The notes: generated by a model not told the origin, from the sequence alone. Counted from the first letter of the stretch, positions 25,817 through 35,450 are shown. The stretch: DNA of 64,000 bases from BQJU01 sp964015035 (GCA_964015035.1 CAXHCA010000007.1:1-64000), one strand, 5' to 3'. Numbers and translations: made by a program.

Positions 25817-27868
25817 TTAATTCCCTTCTACTACAGGTAGGCTAAACTCAAAGGTGCTGCCCTTGTCTATTTCACTCTTGACGGTAATGCATCCATTGAG
25901 TTTAGCCAGCGTTTTTTTGACAATGGCCAACCCGAGACCAGAACCTTCAAAGTCCTTTCGGGCATGCAGGCGGAAAAACATTTCAAAAATCTTTTCCTGA
26001 TACTTTTGATCAATGCCCAGCCCATTATCCTTTACATAAAAATTGTGGCATTTATCATCAGTAACTCCCAAATAACCGATTTCTATCACAGGGGTAGCGG
26101 ATTGGTTGTATTTTAATCCATTTTCTACCAGATTTTTTAAGATGACAAATAGCTGTGGTTCCGAGGTGGCAATAGTTGGTAATTCACGGCGAATAATCTG
26201 GGCTTTTCTTTCTTGTAGCGTAATGGCCAAGGCGGCTTGTACCTGATTGACCGTTCTATTGACATCCACTTGTTTGAATGCCAATGTTGAATGTTTTACT
26301 TTGGATATTTCTAAAACGTCTTCGACCAGCTTGTACAACCGATGTGCATTACTTTTAACAAATTGGAAATATTCATCTGCTTTTACAGGGTTAACATTGG
26401 CGCTTGCCGCATTTCTTTGAATCAAATCAACATAGCCGATGATGTTTCGCAAAGGCTCTTTCAGGTCATGAGAGGCGATGTGATTAAACCGCTCCAACTC
26501 CTCATTGGAGTTTTTTAATTCTTCATTTGCTTTTAATAAATTGGCCGTTTGAGTTTTGACTTCCTCTTGCAATTGATTATTGAATAATTGCTTTTTGTGA
26601 TAGGAGCGCCAAAAAAAAGCTATAAAGGATAGGGTGAGTAGTAAGCCAAGAGCCAAGGCTATATTGCCTATTCGGTGGTTCTTTAATGCTAATTGACTTT
26701 TTTCTTTCTGAGCCTGCAATAATTTATTTTCATGATCTTTTTGTTCAACCTGGTATTTGGCCTCCAATTCAGCAAGGGCTTCTTGGCTGTTTTTTCGATA
26801 CAGACTGTCTGAAAAGGTTTTATACTTTTTTTGATAATCGTAGGCTAAGGTATAGTCCCCTTTTTGAGCATAGGCTTCAGCCAATAACTCTAAAATATTG
26901 AGAAAGAAACCAATTTCATGAGCATTGTTTTTCAAAGCAACTTCTTGCGCTCTATGGGCGTATAAAATTGCTTTGTCTAAACTTTGACTCTCAAAATAGG
27001 CGTTGGCACTATTATAAAGAAGGTGTTTATAGAGAAACGGATTTTCTTCTGGTTCGACGCTGTTTAAGGCTTCTTGAAAATGGGCAATGGCCTGTTCAAA
27101 TAACTGCTGTTTTAAATACACATTACCAATGCTATTGTGACAATCCAGCATGGTGAATTTATCTTGAAATGTCAAAGACATCATCAAGGCTTGCTGATAC
27201 AGCTCTAATGCTGCTTCATAATCCTGTTTATAGTAGTAGAAATCGCCCTTCCGCTGCATGGTAAGGCAGATGACCAAACTATCGCCGGAAACTTTGGCAA
27301 TGTCCAGTGCTTGGGATAAATATTCCTGAGCTTTCGCTGTCTTCTTATCGTCTAGATAGAGGGAACTAATATTCAAGAGGGCGAAGACTTTGCCTGAAAT
27401 ATTCTGATCAACGGTGTAACGTAAAGCGTTTTGGTAGTACTCCAGCGCAATTTCCAGTTCACCTGATTCATGGTAATTGGCAGCCAGATCGTTCAAACAT
27501 TGAGAGATCAGGGTACTGTCATTAATCTCTTCTCCAATAGCAAGCGCTTCCCGGTTAAATGAATCAGCCAAGGCTCTGTTTTCGTTATAGATGGCCACTA
27601 TGGCCAGTAGATTTAATGCTCTGCCATAGCCTTTGGGGTAATTTACCTCCCTTGCCATTTCTTTTGCCTGGGAGGCAAATAGAAATGCAGAATCCAAATC
27701 TACCCGATGAATTTTCCAACTAAGGTCATTGAGCAGATTAACCTTATGGGAGTCAAGAGGAGCATAGGCCACGAGCGAATCACGTGCAGCGTCAATAGCA
27801 CTATTTTGAGCTGCCAAAACAAAGTAAAGGGAGGACAGAAAAAAAACAGATAAGATCTTTTTTAACAT
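25817..27868 (-). CDS. TPR-containing membrane histidine kinase
   Basis: About 683 residues from the ATG at 27868, which directly precedes a signal peptide (MLKKILSVFFLSSLYFVLAAQ); a start at 27898 adds 10 residues. Order: periplasmic TPR repeats (about 30-370, for example ALEYYQNALRYTVDQNISGKVFALLNISSLYLDDKKTAKAQEYLSQAL); coiled coil; one membrane helix (IGNIALALGLLLTLSFIAFFW, near 405); a second coiled coil; HisKA with His in FNHIASHDLKEPLRN; HATPase with DNGLGIDQKYQ and GSGLGLAIVKK. No receiver domain, and no response regulator adjacent. The kinase half closely resembles that of the gene at 15.1 kb. Signal and partner unknown. Confidence 0.88.
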   Translation of the reverse strand: MLKKILSVFFLSSLYFVLAAQNSAIDAARDSLVAYAPLDSHKVNLLNDLSWKIHRVDLDSAFLFASQAKEMAREVNYPKGYGRALNLLAIVAIYNENRALADSFNREALAIGEEINDSTLISQCLNDLAANYHESGELEIALEYYQNALRYTVDQNISGKVFALLNISSLYLDDKKTAKAQEYLSQALDIAKVSGDSLVICLTMQRKGDFYYYKQDYEAALELYQQALMMSLTFQDKFTMLDCHNSIGNVYLKQQLFEQAIAHFQEALNSVEPEENPFLYKHLLYNSANAYFESQSLDKAILYAHRAQEVALKNNAHEIGFFLNILELLAEAYAQKGDYTLAYDYQKKYKTFSDSLYRKNSQEALAELEAKYQVEQKDHENKLLQAQKEKSQLALKNHRIGNIALALGLLLTLSFIAFFWRSYHKKQLFNNQLQEEVKTQTANLLKANEELKNSNEELERFNHIASHDLKEPLRNIIGYVDLIQRNAASANVNPVKADEYFQFVKSNAHRLYKLVEDVLEISKVKHSTLAFKQVDVNRTVNQVQAALAITLQERKAQIIRRELPTIATSEPQLFVILKNLVENGLKYNQSATPVIEIGYLGVTDDKCHNFYVKDNGLGIDQKYQEKIFEMFFRLHARKDFEGSGLGLAIVKKTLAKLNGCITVKSEIDKGSTFEFSLPVVEGN

Positions 27869-27971
27869 TCCAGCTAGTTCAATCAGAATTGATGACAAGT
27901 TAAGTGATTTAAGATGAAATCAGGAAAATAAACCGATATTTGTCAAGTAATCAAAATTATAAAGAACAGCT

Positions 27972-28439
27972 GTGCTTATTTCACTCCCATTTGCCGACTA
28001 TCGCTCCGAACTCAAACTGAAGAGAGATCAAGATAAACGTTGGATTTTTGATCCTATTCGGGAAAAATGGCTCGTTTTATTGCCCGAAGAATTTGTGCGA
28101 CAGTTGATCATTCTCTATTTTTTAAGAGAAAAAGGTTACAACAGCAACCGCATTGCAGTAGAACGAGGGTTGACGTATAATAACTTGTCAAAACGTTGTG
28201 ACCTCTTGGTTTTTGCACCCGACCTTAAGCCCTTTTTACTGGTAGAATGTAAGGCTCCTTCTGTTCCGATTACTCAAGATGCCTTTCGGCAAATAGCCAT
28301 TTATAATATGCAGCTAAACGTCCCGTTTTTGATGGTCTCAAATGGGATGGATACTTATTGTTGTGCTATTGATCATGAAGAGAGAACCTACCACTATTTA
28401 AGTGACCTTCCGGAATATCCAACGGAGATTGGGTTTTGA
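27972..28439 (+). CDS. Stand-alone HSDR_N-type nuclease-fold protein
   Basis: 155 residues from a GTG start. It matches the small single-domain proteins related to the N-terminus of type I restriction R subunits (HSDR_N_2 family). The PD-(D/E)xK core is visible: RCDLLVFAPDLKPFLLVECKAP (Asp, then Glu-x-Lys), preceded by a region with EEFVRQLIILYFLREKGY. No helicase, S or M subunit lies nearby, so it is not part of a restriction system here. Similar orphan genes are common in Bacteroidota and their function is not established. Confidence 0.82.
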   Translation: MLISLPFADYRSELKLKRDQDKRWIFDPIREKWLVLLPEEFVRQLIILYFLREKGYNSNRIAVERGLTYNNLSKRCDLLVFAPDLKPFLLVECKAPSVPITQDAFRQIAIYNMQLNVPFLMVSNGMDTYCCAIDHEERTYHYLSDLPEYPTEIGF

Positions 28440-28458
28440 ACAATTTTCGTGCATTTTG

Positions 28459-28624
28459 TCTTAGTGCTTGTTTGGAGGTGGTGCTTTAGCAGCGAAAATT
28501 GCCGATTTGGGATTCTCGCAAGGCTCATTTTTGAGCCCTTAGGGGTGCTAAGGACGAAAAAATAGCCGAAGTGAAGTTCCAGAACCTGTGATTTGCAGCC
28601 TGAATGACTACCTCCAAACATGCA
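28459..28624. repeat. Dispersed intergenic element with inverted ends (MITE-like)
   Basis: The left end GTGCTTGTTTGGAGGTGGT (28464-28482) and right end (28606-28624, TTGCATGTTTGGAGGTAGT on the minus strand) match at 16 of 19 positions. The interior holds two adjacent perfect hairpins, GGCTCA-TTTT-TGAGCC (28522-28537) and CCTTAG-GGGTG-CTAAGG (28537-28553). No coding sequence. Its left end shares 19 bp with the element at 9539-9557. It could be a non-autonomous transposable element or a REP-like palindromic unit; no target duplication is obvious. Confidence 0.65.
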
Positions 28625-28685
28625 ATCAGAGCATGGAAATTTAAAACAATCGCTAAGGGATAAGCCTTTTAATGGTAACAATTAT

Positions 28686-28693
28686 TAATTTTG
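28686..28693 (+). promoter_or_regulatory. tdh-kbl promoter, -7 element
   Basis: TAATTTTG fits TAnnTTTG; the predicted start near 28700 gives a 31 nt leader to the tdh ATG. Confidence 0.5.
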
Positions 28694-28730
28694 AGCGCCA
28701 AATTTTGCTTTAAAGCTCTAACCATTTAGC

Positions 28731-29690
28731 ATGAAAAAAGAAACCATCCTCATCATTGGGGCCAATGGCCAGATTGGTTCTGTGTTGACACAGACTTTGA
28801 GAAATATCCTGGGAGAAGATCAAATATTGGCTACGGATATCAGGCCACCAAGTGAAGCCAGCGGCCCCTTCGAAATACTGGATGTTTTAGATCGGGAACA
28901 GCTTTCTCGACTTGTAAGCCAGTATCAGGTGAAGCAGATTTACCACCTAGCAGCCATTCTCTCTGCCAGAGGCGAGCAAAACCCCAAAATGGCTTGGGAT
29001 GTCAACATGAATGGCCTGTTTAATGTACTCGATCTGGCCAGAGAATACCAGTTGAAGGTCTTTTTTCCAAGTTCCATTGCTGTTTTTGGCAGTCATACGC
29101 CATCAAAAAACACTCCACAAGAAACGATCTTGCAGCCGGAAACGGTTTATGGAATCAGTAAAGTTTCCGGAGAACTATGGTGTCAATATTACTACAATAA
29201 ATATGGAGTGGATGTTCGATCGGTCCGATATCCGGGCATCATAGGCTATCAATCCATGCCGGGAGGGGGTACCACTGATTATGCCGTGGAAATATTCCAC
29301 TATGCGGTCCAACAAAAGCAATACACTTGTTTTCTCAAATCGGATGCAGAGCTACCCATGCTTTATATGGAAGATGCCATTCGGGCGACAATTGAATTGA
29401 TGGAATGCCCCGAGGAAAAGATCAGCGTGCGCACCAGCTACAATATTGCGGGAATGAGTTTCACGCCTGAACAGTTGGGCGCCGAAATTCGCAAATCAAT
29501 CCCCGGATTTAAGATAACTTATGAACCTGATTTTCGCCAAGGAATTGCGGATAGCTGGCCGGGAAGTATTGATGATGTAGTGGCCCGAAATGATTGGGGC
29601 TGGCAACCAATATTTGATTTGGAAAAGATGACCAAGGATATGATTCAGCAGTTAGGCAAGAAATACCGCAACGAAACGATTTTTGTATAA
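28731..29690 (+). CDS. tdh: L-threonine 3-dehydrogenase, SDR (epimerase-like) type
   Basis: 319 residues. It oxidises L-threonine with NAD to 2-amino-3-ketobutyrate. This is the extended short-chain type, not the zinc MDR type of E. coli: Rossmann motif ILIIGANGQIGSVLTQTL, then YHLAAILSARGEQNPKMAWDVNMNG, FFPSSIAVFG and the catalytic YGISKVSGE (YxxxK). The immediately following gene encodes 2-amino-3-ketobutyrate CoA ligase, the next enzyme, which makes the assignment firm over other NAD-dependent epimerases. Together they turn threonine into glycine and acetyl-CoA. Confidence 0.9.
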   Translation: MKKETILIIGANGQIGSVLTQTLRNILGEDQILATDIRPPSEASGPFEILDVLDREQLSRLVSQYQVKQIYHLAAILSARGEQNPKMAWDVNMNGLFNVLDLAREYQLKVFFPSSIAVFGSHTPSKNTPQETILQPETVYGISKVSGELWCQYYYNKYGVDVRSVRYPGIIGYQSMPGGGTTDYAVEIFHYAVQQKQYTCFLKSDAELPMLYMEDAIRATIELMECPEEKISVRTSYNIAGMSFTPEQLGAEIRKSIPGFKITYEPDFRQGIADSWPGSIDDVVARNDWGWQPIFDLEKMTKDMIQQLGKKYRNETIFV

Positions 29691-29712
29691 GAACCTACTA
29701 ATACCTTAAGAT

Positions 29713-30903
29713 ATGTTTCAAAATGTAGAATCTGCTCTTCAGCAGGAACTAAAGGACATTCGTGACGCAGGCCTATATAAGGAAGAACGCGTTATCGTTA
29801 GCCCACAATCTGCAGAGATCAAAACTAACAAGGGGCTGGAAGTCCTCAATTTTTGTGCAAATAATTACTTGGGTTTGTCTGCCCATCCCGAGGTGATTAA
29901 GGCCGCAAAAGAGGCCATTGATACTCACGGATTTGGACTGTCTTCCGTGCGTTTTATCTGTGGAACACAAGATATTCATAAAGAGCTTGAAGCCAAAACG
30001 GCGGAGTTTCTCGGTATGGAAGACGCCATTCTCTACGCGGCAGCTTTTGATGCTAATGGCGGCTTGTTTGAGCCATTACTGACGGCTGAAGATGCCATTA
30101 TTTCTGATGAACTCAATCACGCCTCCATTATCGATGGTATTCGCTTGTGTAAGGCTCAACGTTATCGTTACCTGCACAACAATATGGATGATCTGGAAGC
30201 GAAATTGAAGGAGGCCCAGGGTGCGCGACGACGGATGATCGCTACGGATGGCGTCTTTTCAATGGATGGCACTATTGCTCAATTGGGTAAGATTTGCGAT
30301 TTGGCCGAAAAATATGATGCAATGGTGATGGTTGACGAATGTCATTCTACCGGATTTATGGGGAAGACCGGTCGGGGTACTCATGAATACCGCAATGTGA
30401 TGGGCCGTATCGATATCATTACCGGCACCTTTGGCAAAGCACTTGGTGGTGCTTCAGGGGGATTTACCGCTGCGAAAAAAGAAATAGTGGATGTGCTCCG
30501 TCAACGAAGCCGTCCTTACCTCTTTTCAAATACGGTTGCGCCCTCAATCGTAGGGGCCTCCATTAAGGTGATCGATTTATTGTCTGCCAACACTTCCTTG
30601 CGTGATAAACTGGAAGAAAATACCCGGTTTTTCCGAAAGGAAATGACTGCTGCAGGGTTTGACATCTTACCTGGTGAACATCCCATCGTGCCGGTGATGT
30701 TGTACGATGCCCCACTTTCGCAAAAGTTTGCCAATCGTCTACTAGAGGAGGGGATTTACGTGATCGGATTCTTTTTTCCTGTGGTGCCTAAAGGCAAAGC
30801 GAGGATACGAGTGCAAGTTTCGGCTGGTCATGAGCGAGCACATTTGGAAAAAGCGGTGGCTGCCTTCACAAAGGTTGGTAAAGAGTTAGGAGTTATTTCC
30901 TAG
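29713..30903 (+). CDS. kbl: Glycine C-acetyltransferase (2-amino-3-ketobutyrate CoA ligase)
   Basis: 396 residues, standard length. A PLP enzyme of the alpha-oxoamine synthase family that splits 2-amino-3-ketobutyrate with CoA into glycine and acetyl-CoA. Motifs: NFCANNYLGLSAHPEV, SSVRFICGTQDIHKELE, MVMVDECHSTGFMGKTGRG, and the PLP lysine in TGTFGKALGGASGG (about residue 242). It follows tdh by 22 bases in the same operon. The partner gene and the close fit separate it from KBL-like serine palmitoyltransferase and BioF. Confidence 0.95.
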   Translation: MFQNVESALQQELKDIRDAGLYKEERVIVSPQSAEIKTNKGLEVLNFCANNYLGLSAHPEVIKAAKEAIDTHGFGLSSVRFICGTQDIHKELEAKTAEFLGMEDAILYAAAFDANGGLFEPLLTAEDAIISDELNHASIIDGIRLCKAQRYRYLHNNMDDLEAKLKEAQGARRRMIATDGVFSMDGTIAQLGKICDLAEKYDAMVMVDECHSTGFMGKTGRGTHEYRNVMGRIDIITGTFGKALGGASGGFTAAKKEIVDVLRQRSRPYLFSNTVAPSIVGASIKVIDLLSANTSLRDKLEENTRFFRKEMTAAGFDILPGEHPIVPVMLYDAPLSQKFANRLLEEGIYVIGFFFPVVPKGKARIRVQVSAGHERAHLEKAVAAFTKVGKELGVIS

Positions 30904-30931
30904 GTGTTTCCTGTAAATGTCGCAAAAGAAG

Positions 30932-30968
30932 AGGCCCAATAACTTTGAATAGTGAAGTTATTGGGCCT
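30932..30968. terminator. Bidirectional terminator between kbl and the aminotransferase
   Basis: AGGCCCAATAACTT pairs perfectly over 14 bp with AAGTTATTGGGCCT. The T-rich side (CTCTTCTTTTG) is better on the minus strand, so it mainly ends the aminotransferase transcript. Confidence 0.7.
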
Positions 30969-30992
30969 TCGTGTTGATGGAGCTGTATCGGC

Positions 30993-32201
30993 TTATTTCA
31001 ACTTAGCCACGGCCGCTGCGATTCGCTTGATCGCTTCGCGCAATTCTGCTTCAGAAGCAGCGTAAGAAATTCGGAAGCAATCGTCGGCACCAAAGGCGGA
31101 ACCAGTAACGACGGCCACGTGGGCATTAAACAGCAGAAATTCACAAAAATCGTCTGCCGTATGAATAGTTGTCTTACCGTCACTGGTGCCAAAATAATCA
31201 CTAATATCCGGGAAAATGTAAAAGGCGCCCTGTGGGCGATTCACCTTAAAGCCGGGAATTTTACTGAGCAATTCAATAACCATATCCCGTCTTTTGAGAA
31301 ATGCTTTTCGCATCTCGAAAGAGGGCGTCATATCCGAATTAAGCGCCAACTCCGCAGCTTTTTGACCAAAGGCCGTGGCGCCGGAAGTGAATTGCCCTTG
31401 AATTTTGCTGCAAGCCTCTGCAATTTCCTTCGGGGCTCCAATATATCCTAAGCGCCAACCAGTCATGGCAAATCCTTTTGAAAATCCATTCACGGTGATG
31501 GTGCGATCTTTTACATTGGGGAAAGCACCAATGCTGGCGTGGGCATCGGTAAAATTGATGTATTCATAAATTTCATCAGAAATGATGAAAATGTTATCGT
31601 GTTTGGCAACCACATCGGCTATGCCTTTTAATTCTTCTTTGGTATAAACGGAACCCGTTGGGTTACACGGAGAAGAGAACAATACAACCTTGGTGCGATC
31701 CGTAATGGCAGCCTCGACTTGTTCCGGACTTACCTTATAATCATCTTCGATACCCGCCTTTACCAAAACGGGAACACCACCGGCCAAAGCTACTATTTCT
31801 GAATAAGAAACCCAGTAGGGCGCTAAAATGATTACTTCATCCCCCTCGTTGAGCAAGGCCAATGCCACATTGGCAATCGACTGCTTGGCACCGTTAGAAA
31901 CCACAATTTGATCCAAATTAAAATCAAGGTGATTATCTCGTTTAAATTTGGCTTGAATGGCTTTACGCAATTCCACCAAACCAGGAACTGGCGTATATTT
32001 GGTGAAGCCCTGGTCAAGAGCAGCTTTTGCAGCTTCTTTTATATGATCAGGCGTATCAAAATCTGGTTCGCCGAGACTTAAACTGATGACGTCATGACCC
32101 TGTGCTTTTAAATCACGAGCCATTTGAGACATTTTGATGGTTGCTGATTCCTCCATGCGCTGCACGCGATCGGAGAGTACGGATGCACTTACAACTGACA
32201 T
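30993..32201 (-). CDS. aspC: Class I/II pyridoxal-phosphate aminotransferase (aspartate type)
   Basis: 402 residues, aminotransferase family I, gamma subgroup. Motifs: SLSLGEPDFDTPDHIKEAA at the start, VVSNGAKQSIANVALAL, SSPCNPTGSVYTKEELKGIADV, SDEIYEYINF, and the PLP lysine in TVNGFSKGFAMTGWRLGYIG. It most likely transfers the amino group between aspartate and 2-oxoglutarate; some members also act on aromatic or other amino acids, so the substrate is not fully certain. Single gene with a promoter (TACTTTTG on the minus strand, 32243-32250) in the 222 bp gap before the glycosyltransferase operon. Confidence 0.9.
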   Translation of the reverse strand: MSVVSASVLSDRVQRMEESATIKMSQMARDLKAQGHDVISLSLGEPDFDTPDHIKEAAKAALDQGFTKYTPVPGLVELRKAIQAKFKRDNHLDFNLDQIVVSNGAKQSIANVALALLNEGDEVIILAPYWVSYSEIVALAGGVPVLVKAGIEDDYKVSPEQVEAAITDRTKVVLFSSPCNPTGSVYTKEELKGIADVVAKHDNIFIISDEIYEYINFTDAHASIGAFPNVKDRTITVNGFSKGFAMTGWRLGYIGAPKEIAEACSKIQGQFTSGATAFGQKAAELALNSDMTPSFEMRKAFLKRRDMVIELLSKIPGFKVNRPQGAFYIFPDISDYFGTSDGKTTIHTADDFCEFLLFNAHVAVVTGSAFGADDCFRISYAASEAELREAIKRIAAAVAKLK

Positions 32202-32242
32202 TTTAATGGATTTTATTCTGGAAAACTAAAAATATTCCACCG

Positions 32243-32250
32243 CAAAAGTA
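32243..32250 (-). promoter_or_regulatory. Aminotransferase promoter, -7 element
   Basis: TACTTTTG on the minus strand fits TAnnTTTG, about 42 bases before the ATG at 32201. Confidence 0.5.
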
Positions 32251-32423
32251 GCCTTTTTATCAACGATTAGAAGTTTTTTTTGATGAATTGATAAAAAAAG
32301 TACGTTCTTGTTGATGAAACTTCTTTCTTTGGCCAATCCATTACCCTGCCCGGCCTTTTGTAGGGATCTTTGTCCTAATTGGTCATTTTTTTCTATCTTT
32401 CGCCCCCAAACGGCACACCTACG

Positions 32424-34643
32424 ATGAGTAAGAAAAGGAGCGCAAAAAAGTCAGTCAAATCAGTTAAGTCATCCAAGGTCGAAGCTTCGGCTTCTCCAGC
32501 AGTCGATTTTGGCCAAAATGGCTGGAAAACCGTCGATGTTTCCGGAGAAGAACCCTACAAAAAAGCCTTTTGGGGTACGGCAGGGGTATTATTACTGCTG
32601 ATGATCATTCTATCGATTGGGACAGGCATCAATGGAGATGACAGTTTCCAGGTAGATTATTCCGAAAAACTGGTTGATTTTTATACCACCATGGGACAGG
32701 ATACTGCGGCTTTGTATATCAAAGACGGTAATATGCACTATTATGGTGGCTTTTTCGAAGTGATTACAGGACTAGTGAATCACGGGCTGGGACTGGATGA
32801 ATTTAATCCTACTTACCACAAAATTCGGCACGTGTTTATCGCTTTTTTCGGCTTTTTAAGCATGTTTTTTATTGGATTGCTCATCCGGGAAATTGCAGGG
32901 TGGCGAGCGGCCTTGCTGGCACTATTACTCCTGTTTTTGTCGCCAAGGTTTTTGGGGCACTCTTTAATGAATCCCAAAGACATTCCATTTGCTGCCGGAT
33001 TTAGTATGGCACTATATTTCTTGGTCTTGGTGTTGCGACAAATGCCCAAACCGCACTGGAAACCTTTGGTCGGATTGAGTGTAGGAGTGGGCATTGCCCT
33101 GGGGACTCGCGCCGGAGGCTTGTTGTTGGTGGCTTATCTTTTCCTTTTTGCCGGATTGGATTTTCTAAACCGAGTGGGCATTCAAGGTATTGGTACACAT
33201 TTTAAAGTTGCTTTTCGTTATCTCGGTTATTTGGTAGCCGTTAGTTTTGTAGGATATCTGATCGCTGTCCTGTTTTGGCCGGCGGCCTTGGTCGATCCCA
33301 TTGATTTGCCATTGGAAGCATTGGCCGAATTCTCAAAAATAGGTACTCGTATCCGACTCCTGTTTGAAGGCGACAATGTGATGTCTGATGCAACCCCCAG
33401 GTATTATGTCTTGAGTTGGATTGGCTTGACCGCTCCGTTATTTACCTTGATTGGCCTGTTGGGCGGGTTGGTGTTGCTGCGTAAGATGTTGAAAGAATAT
33501 GCACAAATCCCGGTTTTATTGGTGTTTTTTGCGGCCATTTTTCCGATTTTTTATGTGATTATTAAAGACTCTAGTCTACACGATGGCTGGCGACACCTCA
33601 CCTTTGTATATCCACCGATGGTAGCAGCTGCAACCTTGTTTTGGGTGACGCTGGAAAAGCAATTTTCCCAAAAGCAAAATATCAAATATGCCATTTGGGG
33701 GATATTGGCCCTCTTGATACTAGAGCCAGCTTCTTTTATTGCACGAAATCCGCATTATTCTTACGTCTATTTTAATCCGATTGCAGGAGGTGTGAGTGGC
33801 GCTTTTGGCGACTACGAAACCGATTATTGGGGCATCAGCGTTAAGCAGGCCGTTGATTGGATGGAAGCGGAAAATATCATTGGCGATAATGTTCAGGACA
33901 CTGTAGTGATCGCGACCACTTTTTATTACAATGTGAGTCGCCAATTGGGAAAAGCGTACCGCGGTCGTGTAAAGATGAAATATGTACGGTTTAATGAACG
34001 CTATACCGAGGATTGGGATTACGGCATTTTTCCATCGCGTTTCTTTCGAGGGCCTCATCTTAGGGCGGGCACTTGGCCCAATAGCAAAACGATAAAGGTG
34101 ATCAAAGCGAATGGTGTTCCGCTACTCGCTATTGAAAAAGATGAGGATGGCTTTGCTTATGCCGGGGAAAAGGCTTCAAAGGAAGGCAATTGGCAGGCCG
34201 CCATCGATGCTTTTGCTAAAGAGGTAGCTGCCCATCCTGATAACGAACTGGCTTGGCTGGGAGCAGCAAAAGCCTATTTAAATGGAGGCGATTTTGATCA
34301 AGCCATCACCTCCTCCGAGCAAGCCCTAAAAGTGGCGCCTGACAATGAAACGGCCTATTTTTATCTAGGTGTAGCCCAAATCAACAAACGGGATGTCAAT
34401 GGGGCCATGCTTTCCTTTGGAAAACTACTGGAAATCAACCCGGATAACTCTGGCGCTTATTATTATCTGGCGCTGATTCACGAACAAAGAGGAGAGGATG
34501 CACAGGCACTGCACAACGCATTGACGGCCATCAAAAAAAATCAACGATTTAAAAATGCTTATATTTTGGTGGCTAGACTTTATGAAAAACAAGGCGATAG
34601 CCAAAATGCTGCGGCCTATCAAAATGCTGCCGCAAAATTGTAA
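32424..34643 (+). CDS. GT39/ArnT-like membrane glycosyltransferase with C-terminal TPR repeats
   Basis: 739 residues from the ATG at 32424 (MSKKRSAKK); a longer frame from 32379 begins within the promoter region (TATCTTTC near 32391). A Lys/Ser-rich N-terminus is followed by a first membrane helix, a large loop, then about nine more helices as in lipid-linked-sugar glycosyltransferases (GT-C fold). SPRFLGHSLMNPKDIPFAAGF and LHDGWRHLTFVYPP are conserved-looking acidic and aromatic loops. After about residue 590 four TPR repeats follow (EGNWQAAIDAFAKEVAAHPDNELAWLGAAKAYLNGGDFDQAI ...). First gene of a tight three-gene operon. Acceptor unknown. Confidence 0.72.
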   Translation: MSKKRSAKKSVKSVKSSKVEASASPAVDFGQNGWKTVDVSGEEPYKKAFWGTAGVLLLLMIILSIGTGINGDDSFQVDYSEKLVDFYTTMGQDTAALYIKDGNMHYYGGFFEVITGLVNHGLGLDEFNPTYHKIRHVFIAFFGFLSMFFIGLLIREIAGWRAALLALLLLFLSPRFLGHSLMNPKDIPFAAGFSMALYFLVLVLRQMPKPHWKPLVGLSVGVGIALGTRAGGLLLVAYLFLFAGLDFLNRVGIQGIGTHFKVAFRYLGYLVAVSFVGYLIAVLFWPAALVDPIDLPLEALAEFSKIGTRIRLLFEGDNVMSDATPRYYVLSWIGLTAPLFTLIGLLGGLVLLRKMLKEYAQIPVLLVFFAAIFPIFYVIIKDSSLHDGWRHLTFVYPPMVAAATLFWVTLEKQFSQKQNIKYAIWGILALLILEPASFIARNPHYSYVYFNPIAGGVSGAFGDYETDYWGISVKQAVDWMEAENIIGDNVQDTVVIATTFYYNVSRQLGKAYRGRVKMKYVRFNERYTEDWDYGIFPSRFFRGPHLRAGTWPNSKTIKVIKANGVPLLAIEKDEDGFAYAGEKASKEGNWQAAIDAFAKEVAAHPDNELAWLGAAKAYLNGGDFDQAITSSEQALKVAPDNETAYFYLGVAQINKRDVNGAMLSFGKLLEINPDNSGAYYYLALIHEQRGEDAQALHNALTAIKKNQRFKNAYILVARLYEKQGDSQNAAAYQNAAAKL

Positions 34644-34649
34644 TCCAAT

Positions 34650-35450
34650 ATGAATTATAAATTATTGATTCCCACCTACCGGAATCGTTTCCGTTTTATT
34701 CGGGATAGTTTGACCGGTTTTCAGGAAAAAGGGAAATTGAAAAATGTGTTGAACCTGGGTACTGGTGAAGGGGACTATGATGCGATGATTGCAGAGCACT
34801 GTGGACAACTAGTTTCTTGCGACATTAACGAGGGAGATATTGCCTTTGCCCGGGACCTCAATCAAGAGGTGAAAAATCTGGAATATCGGGTGGAAAACGC
34901 CCTTGATCTCAGTTTTCCGGATAATCACTTTGACCTCATTATCTCGGTTGATGTCATCGAACACGTGGGGCATCCGGAGAAAATGATGGACGAGATTGCC
35001 CGGGTATTGAAACCGGGAGGCGTCTTGATGATTACCTTTCCTTCGTTGAAATTTCCATTTACCTATGATCCGATCAATCGATTCCTGAGTTACTTTTCCA
35101 AAAAGAAAATATCTCAGGGAGCCTATGCCTTTGGTCACGAGTACCTGATTGATCCCGATAAATTTAGGGAGTGGAGCAAGGAGCGCGGGTTTGATGTGGT
35201 TCGAGAGCGGAATTTGAGTGGTTACCTGATCGCTTTGCTGGAAATGTATTGGACAGGATTGGTGCAGAAGTTATTTAAGGCCAATTCAGACAACCTTCCA
35301 GGCCAGGAAGATAAGAAGGTAAGCCTTCGACCGTCGAAAAAGGAACCCCTGCTAACCTCAGTGACGGACGGTATTATCAATGTGGACAATACCCTTTTTA
35401 GTAGAACAAAACATTCGGTCGGTAAAGGGTTTATTATACAAAAGCATTAA
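34650..35450 (+). CDS. Class I SAM-dependent methyltransferase
   Basis: 266 residues. The SAM-binding motif I is VLNLGTGEGDYDAMIAEH, followed by SCDINEGDIAFARDL, the acidic DLIISVDVIEHVGHPEKMMDEIARVLKPGGVLMITFPS (motifs II and III), so a type 11 methyltransferase. Substrate not evident. It starts 6 bases after the glycosyltransferase gene, so a sugar or lipid-linked glycan acceptor is a fair guess. C-terminal region SLRPSKKEPLL is basic. Confidence 0.82.
   Translation: MNYKLLIPTYRNRFRFIRDSLTGFQEKGKLKNVLNLGTGEGDYDAMIAEHCGQLVSCDINEGDIAFARDLNQEVKNLEYRVENALDLSFPDNHFDLIISVDVIEHVGHPEKMMDEIARVLKPGGVLMITFPSLKFPFTYDPINRFLSYFSKKKISQGAYAFGHEYLIDPDKFREWSKERGFDVVRERNLSGYLIALLEMYWTGLVQKLFKANSDNLPGQEDKKVSLRPSKKEPLLTSVTDGIINVDNTLFSRTKHSVGKGFIIQKH

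Noticed and set aside
27972..28439. Considered a restriction-modification or defence locus
   Set aside because: Only the nuclease-fold domain is present; there is no helicase, methylase or specificity gene, and flanking genes are a kinase and threonine catabolism.
28394..28681. 95-codon minus-strand frame across the intergenic element
   Set aside because: It is made of the repeat itself and the antisense of the HSDR_N gene's end. It may be annotated as a small protein in other copies, but nothing supports translation.
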